A DNA stretch of 64,000 bases, taken from positions 248,001 to 312,000 of the forward strand of contig CAWFER010000007.1 in the NCBI GenBank assembly GCA_963814805.1. The letters run 5' to 3'. The notes beneath the pieces are model-generated. The model was not told the DNA's origin, ran no database searches, and saw only the letters and a program-made list of their open reading frames with translations. This DNA is from AP-15 sp963814805. Its GTDB lineage: Bacteria; Pseudomonadota; Alphaproteobacteria; ATCC43930; CGMCC-115725. Shown one piece after another: positions 56,292-64,000 of the stretch (the first letter of the stretch is position 1; each line of letters opens with the position of its first letter). The translations under genes and the position numbers were made by a program.

Positions 56292-58591
56292 CACCTCTCT
56301 CCCGCTCGTTCGCGCCATCCCGCCCACGCCGCCTGGCCGAGTGCGATGCCGCCGTCATTGGGCGGCGCCTGCCGGTGCCAGACCGGATCGAACCCCGCTT
56401 CGCGCAGCGCGGCGACCGCAGCCTCGGTCAGGCGGGCATTCTGAAAGCAGCCGCCGGTCAAGACCACGCGCTTCTCGCCGACACGACGGGCGATCGCGAC
56501 AATCGCCGCGGCAAGGCCCCGATGGAGCGCCGCCGAGATCGCTCCCGCCGCCGCCTGCGCTCGCAGGTCGGCAAGCGCCGCGGCAAGAGCCGGCTGCCAA
56601 TCGACGATCATTGGCGACGGGTCCTTCGCCTGCCGGATAGCGAACTCGTAACCCGGTCCCGCTGCGCACTCCTCGGCCGCCCATTCAAGTTCGGCGGCAG
56701 CCTGCCCTTCATAGCTCGAAATTTGGCGCACGCCGCAGAGCGCCGCGAAAGCATCGAACAGCCGCCCGGCGCTCGAGCACAGAGGCGCGTTCGCGCCGCG
56801 CGCCAACATGACGCGCAGCACGGCGCGCTCGGCAGCCGAGAAGGCGGCGACCGGGGCCAGATCGGTCATCGCCAGCGCGTCCTCGCCGAACGCCTCGTAG
56901 AGCAGCCCGAGCGCCGCCCGGCGCGGCTCGCGCGCCGCGGCCTCGCCGCCCGGAAGGCGGAACCTGCGCAGATGCGCCACCCGACGCCATCCCGCCTGGG
57001 TAACCAGTAGAAACTCCCCACCCCATACCGTGCCGTCCGGCCCATAGCCGGCGCCGTCCCAGGCGACGCCGAGCAGCGGCGGCGCCAACCCGTGCTCGGC
57101 CATGCAGGCGGCGACATGGGCGACGTGGTGCTGGACGGCGACCACCGGGAGCCCCATCGCTTCCGCCGCGCGGCTCGAAGCATAGTCGGGATGGAGGTCG
57201 CGCACGACCAGGCGCGGAGCCGCGCCAAAGAGCCGGCTGGCGTCCGTCACCGCGCTGGCATGGGCGGCCCGCGCCGCGATCGTTTCGAGATCGCCAAGAT
57301 GCTGGCTGATGACCGCGCCGTCCGCGCGGGTCAGCGCCACCGTCGCCTTCAGGTGACCGCCGACAGCGAGGATGTCCGGCGGGGCGTCCGCGACAGCGAT
57401 CGAGCTTGGCGCATAGCCGCGCGCCCGGCGCAAGATCAACTCGCGTCCGCAGACGATCCGGGCGACCGAATCGTCGATCGGGCGGACGATCGGACGGTCA
57501 TGGACGAGAAACAGGTCGGCGATGCCGCCGAGGCGCGCCACCGCCTCGGCCTCGAGGTAAACGATCGGCTCGCCGCTGAGATTGCCGCTCGTCGCGACCA
57601 CCGGAAAGCCAAGCTCGCGCATCAAGAGATGGTGCAGCGGCGTATAGGATAAAAGCGCGCCGAGCCAAGGGTTGCCCGGCGCCGCCGATGGCGCCACTGG
57701 ACCGCCGCTCCGGCGCAATAGCACGATTGGCCGCGCCGCTCCGGCGAGCAGCGCCTCCTCGACCGGCCCAACCTCGCAGCTCGCGCCAAGTTCGGCGAGC
57801 GACGGGAACATAACTGCGAACGGCTTGTCCTCACGGCCTTTGCGCCGGCGCAGCCGGCGCACCGCCGCCTCGTCGCGGGCGTCGACCAACAGATGGAAGC
57901 CGCCAATCCCCTTGACGGCGACAATCCGACCCTGCCGCAACGCTGTGGCGGCGACGCCCAGCGCCGCTCGATCGCGGGCGATCGCGCCGCCCGCTGCATC
58001 CCACAAAGCAAGGCGCGGACCGCAATCCGGGCAGGCATTGGGCTCGGCGTGAAAGCGGCGGTCGGCGGGGCTCTCGTATTCGGCTCGGCAGGCGGAGCAC
58101 ATCGGGAAATGCCGCATCGAGGTCCGGATGCGGTCGTAAGGAATGTCCTCAACGATGCTGTAGCGCGGCCCGCAATGGGTGCAGTTGATGAAAGGATAAA
58201 GATAGCGGCGGTCATGCGGGTCGAACAGCTCGCGCAAGCAATCCTCACAGGTTGCGAGGTCAGGCAGGATCTCGGCGCTGCGGGCGCCCAAGGCCTCGCT
58301 CGCGCGGATCAGAAAAGGGTCGTCGCCAAGCGGCTCGATCTCGCAGGTTTCAATGCCGGCAATAAATGCGTTTGTTGGCGGGGATTCGCGGATCGTCTGG
58401 ATCAGCGTGGCGATGCGCCCGGGATCGCCCTCCGCCTCCACCGTCACGCCCTCGGCGGAGTTTCCAACCCAGCCGGCGAGATCGAGCGCGGTCGCTTGGC
58501 GATAGACAAACGGTCGAAAGCCGACCCCTTGCACCGCCCCGCGCACGACGACGCGCAAGCGTCGGCGCGCAATCGGACAGCTTTCAGGCAT
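56291..58591 (-). CDS. hypF: carbamoyltransferase HypF
   Basis: 766 residues. Acylphosphatase domain (VVVRGAVQGVGFRPFVYRQA), two C-x2-C-x18-C-x2-C zinc fingers (CEDCLRELFDPHDRR, CTHCGPRYS; CSACRAEY, CPDCGPRL), YrdC-like domain (AVKGIGGFHLLVDA, KPFAVMFPSLAELG) and a Kae1-like domain (VAVQHHVAHVAACMAEHGL, TGGCFQNARL). It uses carbamoyl phosphate and ATP to make the CN precursor on HypE. AAGGAGG lies 11 bases before the ATG. Confidence 0.96.
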   Translation of the reverse strand: MPESCPIARRRLRVVVRGAVQGVGFRPFVYRQATALDLAGWVGNSAEGVTVEAEGDPGRIATLIQTIRESPPTNAFIAGIETCEIEPLGDDPFLIRASEALGARSAEILPDLATCEDCLRELFDPHDRRYLYPFINCTHCGPRYSIVEDIPYDRIRTSMRHFPMCSACRAEYESPADRRFHAEPNACPDCGPRLALWDAAGGAIARDRAALGVAATALRQGRIVAVKGIGGFHLLVDARDEAAVRRLRRRKGREDKPFAVMFPSLAELGASCEVGPVEEALLAGAARPIVLLRRSGGPVAPSAAPGNPWLGALLSYTPLHHLLMRELGFPVVATSGNLSGEPIVYLEAEAVARLGGIADLFLVHDRPIVRPIDDSVARIVCGRELILRRARGYAPSSIAVADAPPDILAVGGHLKATVALTRADGAVISQHLGDLETIAARAAHASAVTDASRLFGAAPRLVVRDLHPDYASSRAAEAMGLPVVAVQHHVAHVAACMAEHGLAPPLLGVAWDGAGYGPDGTVWGGEFLLVTQAGWRRVAHLRRFRLPGGEAAAREPRRAALGLLYEAFGEDALAMTDLAPVAAFSAAERAVLRVMLARGANAPLCSSAGRLFDAFAALCGVRQISSYEGQAAAELEWAAEECAAGPGYEFAIRQAKDPSPMIVDWQPALAAALADLRAQAAAGAISAALHRGLAAAIVAIARRVGEKRVVLTGGCFQNARLTEAAVAALREAGFDPVWHRQAPPNDGGIALGQAAWAGWRERAGER

Positions 58592-58634
58592 CGCCAACCA
58601 CGCCTCCTTCCAAATTCGCGCGCCCCGAGGAGCT

Positions 58635-58898
58635 TTAGAGCTCCACCTCGACGCTTTCGAGCAAGATGTCCTGGGCATCCGGGTCTTGCACATCATCCGA
58701 GACGGCCACTTCCAGTTTTGCGCCTTCGGCGAGGGTGCCGGCGGTCGCCCGCTCAAAATGCTCGGCAAAATGCTCGGCCGAGATGTGAGCCAGCGCTCCA
58801 AGCCACACCGATACGCCGGTGACGCGCTGCGCGCGCTCCGCTTTCGCGACGTTTGCGATCTGGCGCATCAAATCCGCCATCAGCGTGGCTTCGTGCAT
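58635..58898 (-). CDS. HypA-like nickel-insertion protein lacking the zinc domain
   Basis: 87 residues. Starts MHEATLMADLMRQIANVAKA, the nickel-binding His2 being kept, then VTGVSVWLGALAHISAEHFA and AGTLAEGAKLEVAVS. The usual CxxC...CxxC zinc ribbon that should follow is missing; the chain runs through SDDVQDPDAQDILLESVEVE to its end. Such short HypA-like proteins occur in some group 3 hydrogenase operons (recalled). Nickel delivery is inferred. It is 5 bases from the endopeptidase gene. Confidence 0.8.
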   Translation of the reverse strand: MHEATLMADLMRQIANVAKAERAQRVTGVSVWLGALAHISAEHFAEHFERATAGTLAEGAKLEVAVSDDVQDPDAQDILLESVEVEL

Positions 58899-58903
58899 CG
58901 CGC

Positions 58904-59386
58904 CTATCCTCCCGGCTGCGCGTCGCCGACGATCTCGGCGCCGACAAGCCTGGCGACATGGTTGGCGGCCGCGCTCACGGGCGGCGACAAAGGCGCTCCG
59001 ATTGCGAAGCATTCGCCCTCTATCGCGTAGACGATGCAACGGCGCGGCAACTGGCCAAGCGTGCGGGCAAGCGCCATGGCGTCGGCAAGGCCAAGACCGT
59101 GCGAGGACATAGCGAAGGCCGCCGGCGGAAGCGACGTCGCGGCGAGGTCGAAGCGCCGCACCGTCCCGGTGGGCGCGCCCGAGATACAGGCATCAACCAG
59201 AAACGCCGCCGCAACCCCGTCGAGCCGGGCGAGCAAGGCGGTCGCCTCGCCGTTGTGTTCGGCCACCTCAACGTCGTCGGGCAGCTTCCCGCGCAGCAGC
59301 CGCGCGACCTCCCGGCCCGCCGCATCGTCGCCGCGATCGGGGTTGCCGATGCCGATCACGATCCGGCGGGGAGCGGCGCGCGCCAT
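58904..59386 (-). CDS. hydrogenase maturation endopeptidase
   Basis: 160 residues, HycI/HoxW-type family. Start RIVIGIGNPDRGDDAAGREV, with nickel-recognition Asp in GDDAAG, then VDACISGAPTGTV and SSHGLGLADAMALA with the His that completes the site. It removes the C-terminal peptide of the large subunit after nickel insertion. It follows the large-subunit gene by 4 bases. Confidence 0.93.
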   Translation of the reverse strand: MARAAPRRIVIGIGNPDRGDDAAGREVARLLRGKLPDDVEVAEHNGEATALLARLDGVAAAFLVDACISGAPTGTVRRFDLAATSLPPAAFAMSSHGLGLADAMALARTLGQLPRRCIVYAIEGECFAIGAPLSPPVSAAANHVARLVGAEIVGDAQPGG

Positions 59387-59390
59387 TGGG

Positions 59391-60692
59391 TCAGCCGCGG
59401 TCGAGCTCGAGGCGCAGAAAATGCGTCGAGCACGAAATGCAGGGATCGTAATTGCGCACGGTCTGCTCGCAGCGGTGGCGCAGATCATCGTCGGGCAGGT
59501 CGAGAAAGCCGCCGATATAGCTCGCGAGATCCTCCTCGATGCTGGCCTGGTTCTGCGAGGTCGGCGGCACGATACGCGCCTCGGCAATGGTCCCGTCCGC
59601 CTCCAGCCGGTAACGGTGATAGAGCAGTCCGCGCGGCGCTTCCGTGGCCCCGAAGCCGACGCCGGCGCCGGGCTCGATGGCGACAAAGGGACGCTCCGGC
59701 TCGTCATAGGCGTCGATGATCCGCAATGCCTCGTCGCACGCGTAAAGGACCTCGACCGCGCGGACCACGATGCTGCGATAAGGATTGGCGCACGTGGTCC
59801 CGAGCCCTGCCGCACGCGCGGCGTCCTGGGCGAGAGGCGACAGACGCTCGAAGTTCAGGCTGTAGCGGGCGAGCGGCCCGACCAAATACGAGCCGCCATC
59901 GCGCAGGCGCGAATGCAATGCCGTCGAGCGCTCGACGTGGCTTTCCTCGAAATGCTCGTCGTATTCGGCCGCCGCGATGTCGAGCCCCTGGCTCGAGACG
60001 ATGCGGCCTTCGTTGAACGGATATTCCTCGGGGTGGCGCAGGGCGACGAACACATAATCGCGCTTACGCTCGGGAAAGTCGAACGCGGCGGCCCAGCGCA
60101 CGGTCTCCAAGGCCGCCTCGCGCGCCCATTTGAGCCGCTCAGCGAGCGGTTCCAGTTCGCGGCGCCGCGGCGCGCGGTAGAACCCGCCGACTCGCACATT
60201 GATCGGATGGATCTCGCGTCCGCCGAGCAGGGCCATGACCTCGTTGCCCGCTTTCTTGAGCGCGAGCCCGCGGCGCACGATGTCGCCATGATCGCGCGCC
60301 ATCTCGATCGCGCCCGCGTAACCGAGGAAATCGGGCGCGTGCAGCATGTAGATGTGCAGAGTGTGGCTCTCGATCCATTCGCCGCAGTAAAGCAGGCGCC
60401 GAAGATCGCGCAGCGGCCCCGGCATGGTGACGCCGAGCGCGTTTTCGATCGCATGCGCCGCGCTCATCTGATAGGCGACCGGGCAGATGCCGCAGATGCG
60501 CGCGGTGATGTCGGGCGCCTCGCTGAAGGCGCGGCCGCGCAGCAACGCTTCGAAGAACCGCGGCGGCTCGAAAATGCTCAGCTCGGCGCGCTCTACAATC
60601 CCGTTGCGCACGACGACCTTGAAGGCGCTTTCGCCTTCGACGCGGGCGAGATAGCCGACCTTGATCGTCTTACGCGTGGTCTTACCCGCCAT
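59391..60692 (-). CDS. [NiFe] hydrogenase large subunit, group 3b-like (alpha)
   Basis: 433 residues. L1 motif ARICGICPVAYQMSAAHAIE carries C67 and C70; L2 motif DPCISCSTH carries C418 and C421. Cleavage after H424 would remove a 9-residue tail. ATG 60692 is within the end of the small-subunit gene. The sequence pattern and the four-subunit gene set fit bidirectional NAD(P)-linked cytoplasmic hydrogenases (group 3b, sulfhydrogenase type). It handles H2 oxidation or evolution with NAD(P). Exact subgroup needs a tree. Confidence 0.93.
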   Translation of the reverse strand: MAGKTTRKTIKVGYLARVEGESAFKVVVRNGIVERAELSIFEPPRFFEALLRGRAFSEAPDITARICGICPVAYQMSAAHAIENALGVTMPGPLRDLRRLLYCGEWIESHTLHIYMLHAPDFLGYAGAIEMARDHGDIVRRGLALKKAGNEVMALLGGREIHPINVRVGGFYRAPRRRELEPLAERLKWAREAALETVRWAAAFDFPERKRDYVFVALRHPEEYPFNEGRIVSSQGLDIAAAEYDEHFEESHVERSTALHSRLRDGGSYLVGPLARYSLNFERLSPLAQDAARAAGLGTTCANPYRSIVVRAVEVLYACDEALRIIDAYDEPERPFVAIEPGAGVGFGATEAPRGLLYHRYRLEADGTIAEARIVPPTSQNQASIEEDLASYIGGFLDLPDDDLRHRCEQTVRNYDPCISCSTHFLRLELDRG

Positions 60693-61464
60693 GCCTCTCG
60701 CTCTCCTCGCGGAACGCCTCGGCATTGGCGTTGAAGCTGCGATAGACGCGCTGCAAACTCCGCTCGTCCATGCCCAGCCCGGCGAGCCAACGGCTCAGCG
60801 AGGGCGCGTTTGGCGTCTCCATCGGACCGTAACAGCCATAGCAGCCGCGGTCGTAGGACGGGCATAGCGCGCCGCATCCGGCGTGGGTGACCGGGCCGAG
60901 ACACGGCGCGCCGTGCGCCACCATCACGCAGACGTTGCCTTTGAGCTTGCACTCGATGCACACGCTGTGCGACGGGGTGAGGGGTCGACGGCCGGCGAGA
61001 AAGGCCGAGACCACCTCAAGGAGCTGTTGCTTGTTGATCGGGCAGCCGCGCAGCTCGAAATCGACCGGGACGTGGTCGGCGATCGGCGTCGAGGTCGCGA
61101 GCGTCTTGATATATTGGGGATGCGCGTAGACGACGGCGGCATACTCTTCGACATCGGCGAAATTGCGCAATGCCTGGATGCCGCCGGCGGTGGCGCAGGC
61201 GCCAATCGTGACGAGGATGCGCGAACGCCGGCGGACCTCGCGGATGCGCTCGGCGTCGTGCGCCGTGGTGATCGAGCCCTCGACCAACGAGACGTCGTAA
61301 CGCCCCCTCATCGCGGCGCGCGTCGCCTCCGGGAAATAGGCGATCTCCACCGCGTCGGCCACGGCGAGCAGTTCGTCCTCGCAATCGAGGAGGCTCAGCT
61401 GGCAGCCGTCGCAGGAGGCGAATTTCCACACCGCGAGCCGCGGCCGGCGGGGCTCGGCGGCCAT
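60682..61464 (-). CDS. [NiFe] hydrogenase small subunit, group 3b-like (delta)
   Basis: 260 residues. Proximal cluster ligands are in FASCDGCQLSLLD, GACATAGG and ELRGCPINKQ. Further Fe-S cysteines occur in CIECKLKGNVCVM and THAGCGALCPSYDRGCYGCYG, so three clusters are likely. No Tat signal, so it is cytoplasmic as expected for group 3. Start ATG 61464 is one base from the gamma stop. Confidence 0.93.
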   Translation of the reverse strand: MAAEPRRPRLAVWKFASCDGCQLSLLDCEDELLAVADAVEIAYFPEATRAAMRGRYDVSLVEGSITTAHDAERIREVRRRSRILVTIGACATAGGIQALRNFADVEEYAAVVYAHPQYIKTLATSTPIADHVPVDFELRGCPINKQQLLEVVSAFLAGRRPLTPSHSVCIECKLKGNVCVMVAHGAPCLGPVTHAGCGALCPSYDRGCYGCYGPMETPNAPSLSRWLAGLGMDERSLQRVYRSFNANAEAFREESERHGG

Positions 61465-61465
61465 C

Positions 61466-62320
61466 TCAGATCTCCTGCAGCGCAAGCAGGGGGCGCACCC
61501 GGTCGTAGCGGAACACCGGGCCGTCGCTGCAGACAAAAACCGGCCCGAACTGGCAATGCCCGCAGAAGCCGACCGCGCATTTCATGTTGCGCTCCATCGA
61601 GAGGTAGATCGCCGCGTCGCCAAGCCCGGCGTCGCGCAGCGCGGCAATGGCGAAGCGCATCATGATCTCGGGCCCGCAGACCAGCGCCATTGCATGCGGC
61701 GCGTCGAAGCCGGCGCGCGGGATCAGCGTCGTCACGACCCCGACATGCCCGCGCCAATCGCCGACGGCATGGTCCACCGTCACCTCGATGTCGATATCGA
61801 GCCGCCGCCGCCACGATTCGATCTCGCGGCGAAAGAGGATGTCGTCGGGGCTACGCGTCCCGTACAGCAGGATGACCTGGCCGTAACGCTGGCGCTCGGC
61901 GATGAGGCGGTAGAGCGCCGAACGCAGCGGCGCCAGTCCCAGCCCGCCGGCCACCACCACCACGTCGCGTCCCAGCGCCTCCGCCATCGGCCAGCCGACG
62001 CCGAAAGGCCCGCGGATTCCGACAACCTCGCCGGGGCCGAGCCGGGCGAGCGCGGTCGAGACCGGCCCGACGGCGCGGATTGTATGGCGCAGGCGGCCGG
62101 GCTCGGCGGGATCGCCGCTCAGGCTGATCGGCGCCTCGCCGACACCGAAGGCGGTCAGCATGTTGAACTGGCCCGGAGCGAACGCCGCGCCGTCCCTTTC
62201 TTCCGTCTCGAGATCGAGGGTCCACACCTGCGGACCGTCGCGTCGCCGCCGGCGCACCTGGGCGACCCGCGGCGTCATCGGGTCGAGGGCGTTCACCGCC
62301 GTGGTCCTCGCCTCAGTCAT
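61466..62320 (-). CDS. hydrogenase FAD/NAD(P)-binding subunit (gamma)
   Basis: 284 residues, ferredoxin-reductase-like. FAD region FNMLTAFGVGEAPISLSGDP, NAD(P) site VVVVAGGLGLAPLRSALYR, and a C-terminal 2Fe-2S motif C-x4-C-x2-C-x7-C (KCAVGFCGHCQFGPVFVC). It passes electrons between the small subunit and NAD(P). ATG 62320 overlaps the cNMP gene stop by 8 bases; an ATG at 62335 is possible. Confidence 0.92.
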   Translation of the reverse strand: MTEARTTAVNALDPMTPRVAQVRRRRRDGPQVWTLDLETEERDGAAFAPGQFNMLTAFGVGEAPISLSGDPAEPGRLRHTIRAVGPVSTALARLGPGEVVGIRGPFGVGWPMAEALGRDVVVVAGGLGLAPLRSALYRLIAERQRYGQVILLYGTRSPDDILFRREIESWRRRLDIDIEVTVDHAVGDWRGHVGVVTTLIPRAGFDAPHAMALVCGPEIMMRFAIAALRDAGLGDAAIYLSMERNMKCAVGFCGHCQFGPVFVCSDGPVFRYDRVRPLLALQEI

Positions 62321-62774
62321 GCGCGCCGTAGACATCGAGGATCTGCAGGCGGGTCGCCTGCAGGCGCTCGATCAGGACCGGCATGAAACGTTTCATCATC
62401 GCGTAGCCGAGGTCATGGTCGGCCTCGCATTTTTGGCGGAGGCACGCGGCGTCCAGCGAGATCGCGCGCACCAGCGTCAGCGCCCGCGCGTCATAGGTCC
62501 AGCGATAGGGCGGGATCAGCCATGACACGCCGACGACCTCGCCCGCGCCGAGGGTCTGGAAAGTCACCGGTCCGCGCCCCGGGCCGTGCAGCTCGAGCGC
62601 AACGCGGCCGTGCCGCAGCAGGTAGAACTGGTCGGCCGGCTCGCTCTCATGGAACAGATACTGGCCGGCCTCGAAGCGCACATTCTTGGCGCAGCCGCAG
62701 ACGAGCGTGCAGAACCCTTCCTCGAGCCCGGCGAAAAAGCGGTGTTCGCGCACGATGCGCTCGAGCCCTTCCAT
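62313..62774 (-). CDS. cyclic-nucleotide-binding-domain protein in the hydrogenase operon
   Basis: 153 residues. A complete cNMP beta-roll (KNVRFEAGQYLFHESEPADQ, FYLLRHGRVALELHG, LGAGEVVGVSWLI) and a C-terminal helix, but no helix-turn-helix. Two cysteines in CTLVCGC near residue 22-27 are noted. It therefore cannot bind DNA in the CRP manner and may sense a ligand or regulate the complex. ATG 62774 has AGGAG 7 bases upstream. It sits between the beta and gamma genes. Confidence 0.85.
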   Translation of the reverse strand: MEGLERIVREHRFFAGLEEGFCTLVCGCAKNVRFEAGQYLFHESEPADQFYLLRHGRVALELHGPGRGPVTFQTLGAGEVVGVSWLIPPYRWTYDARALTLVRAISLDAACLRQKCEADHDLGYAMMKRFMPVLIERLQATRLQILDVYGAHD

Positions 62775-62785
62775 GGCCTCGCTCC

Positions 62786-63907
<1,122 letters not shown>

Positions 63908-64000
63908 CGCCGTTCCTCGGATCTGGTGCGCCGCGAGCGCTATTTTCGTTAATGCGGATTTCGCTCACTCAGCCTGGCTATGCGGGATTGGGGGGCTCCC

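Noticed and set aside
63908..64000. FixK box in front of the hydrogenase operon
   Set aside because: No TTGAT-N4-ATCAA-like sequence is seen in the 93 bases available; the promoter may lie beyond the window.

Overview
This is a GC-rich chromosomal stretch, most likely from an alphaproteobacterium. The evidence is a C4-pathway 5-aminolevulinate synthase, a soluble haem-PAS FixL kinase with FixJ and FixK partners, and perfect TTGAT-N4-ATCAA boxes. The hemA-pdxH-yihY-fabI-aroC-sppA neighbourhood looks Rhodospirillales-like, but I cannot fix a genus. I see no rRNA or tRNA genes, CRISPR arrays, insertion sequences or prophage.

Region 1 (about 1-27 kb) is metabolic and housekeeping. It holds a nitroreductase (cut by the window edge), a frameshifted intradiol dioxygenase, an MFS remnant and an intact MFS pump, dodecin, ArsC, a uronate dehydrogenase-like enzyme, a DUF4160/DUF2442 pair, and a 3-oxoacid CoA-transferase whose two genes are split by a lipoprotein gene. 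These are followed by a DrrAB-type ABC exporter, a FlK-like thioesterase, a glycogen-debranching-type glucosidase, a DUF1989 protein, an amidase, a wtpABC tungstate/molybdate importer, hemA, an SDR, a CDF transporter, pdxH, a YihY protein, fabI, aroC and sppA.

Region 2 (about 27.4-53.8 kb) is a compact oxygen-limitation and dormancy island. It encodes a complete sensory cascade: FixL with the haem-ligand histidine conserved, a two-domain FixJ, a stand-alone receiver and a FixK-type CRP/FNR regulator. The effectors are three universal stress proteins, three Hsp20 chaperones, two CBS-BON proteins, a triple-BON protein, cytochrome c, a Lon-like AAA+ protease, a cytoplasmic trypsin-like protease, HPF, GAPDH and PGK, an NDP-forming acyl-CoA synthetase fused to a GNAT domain, an ACP/AMP-ligase/acyltransferase fusion and several unknown small proteins. 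Fourteen FNR/FixK-type boxes lie here, and eleven have their centre about 60-70 bp upstream of a start codon. I saw none in the flanking regions.

Region 3 (53.9-64 kb, all minus strand) is one tightly overlapped operon for a four-subunit group 3b-like NAD(P)-linked [NiFe] hydrogenase (beta, gamma, delta, alpha). It also encodes a cNMP-binding-domain protein without a helix-turn-helix, a maturation endopeptidase, a HypA-like protein lacking the zinc domain, and HypF, HypC, HypD and HypE. HypB is not present in the window.

A technical caution applies throughout. At least seven otherwise well-conserved genes or remnants carry one extra base, mostly in short G/C runs (dioxygenase, MFS remnant, hemA twice, fabI, sppA, fixJ, the acyl-CoA synthetase). 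Because several are normally essential, insertion-type sequencing errors are more likely than mass pseudogenisation.
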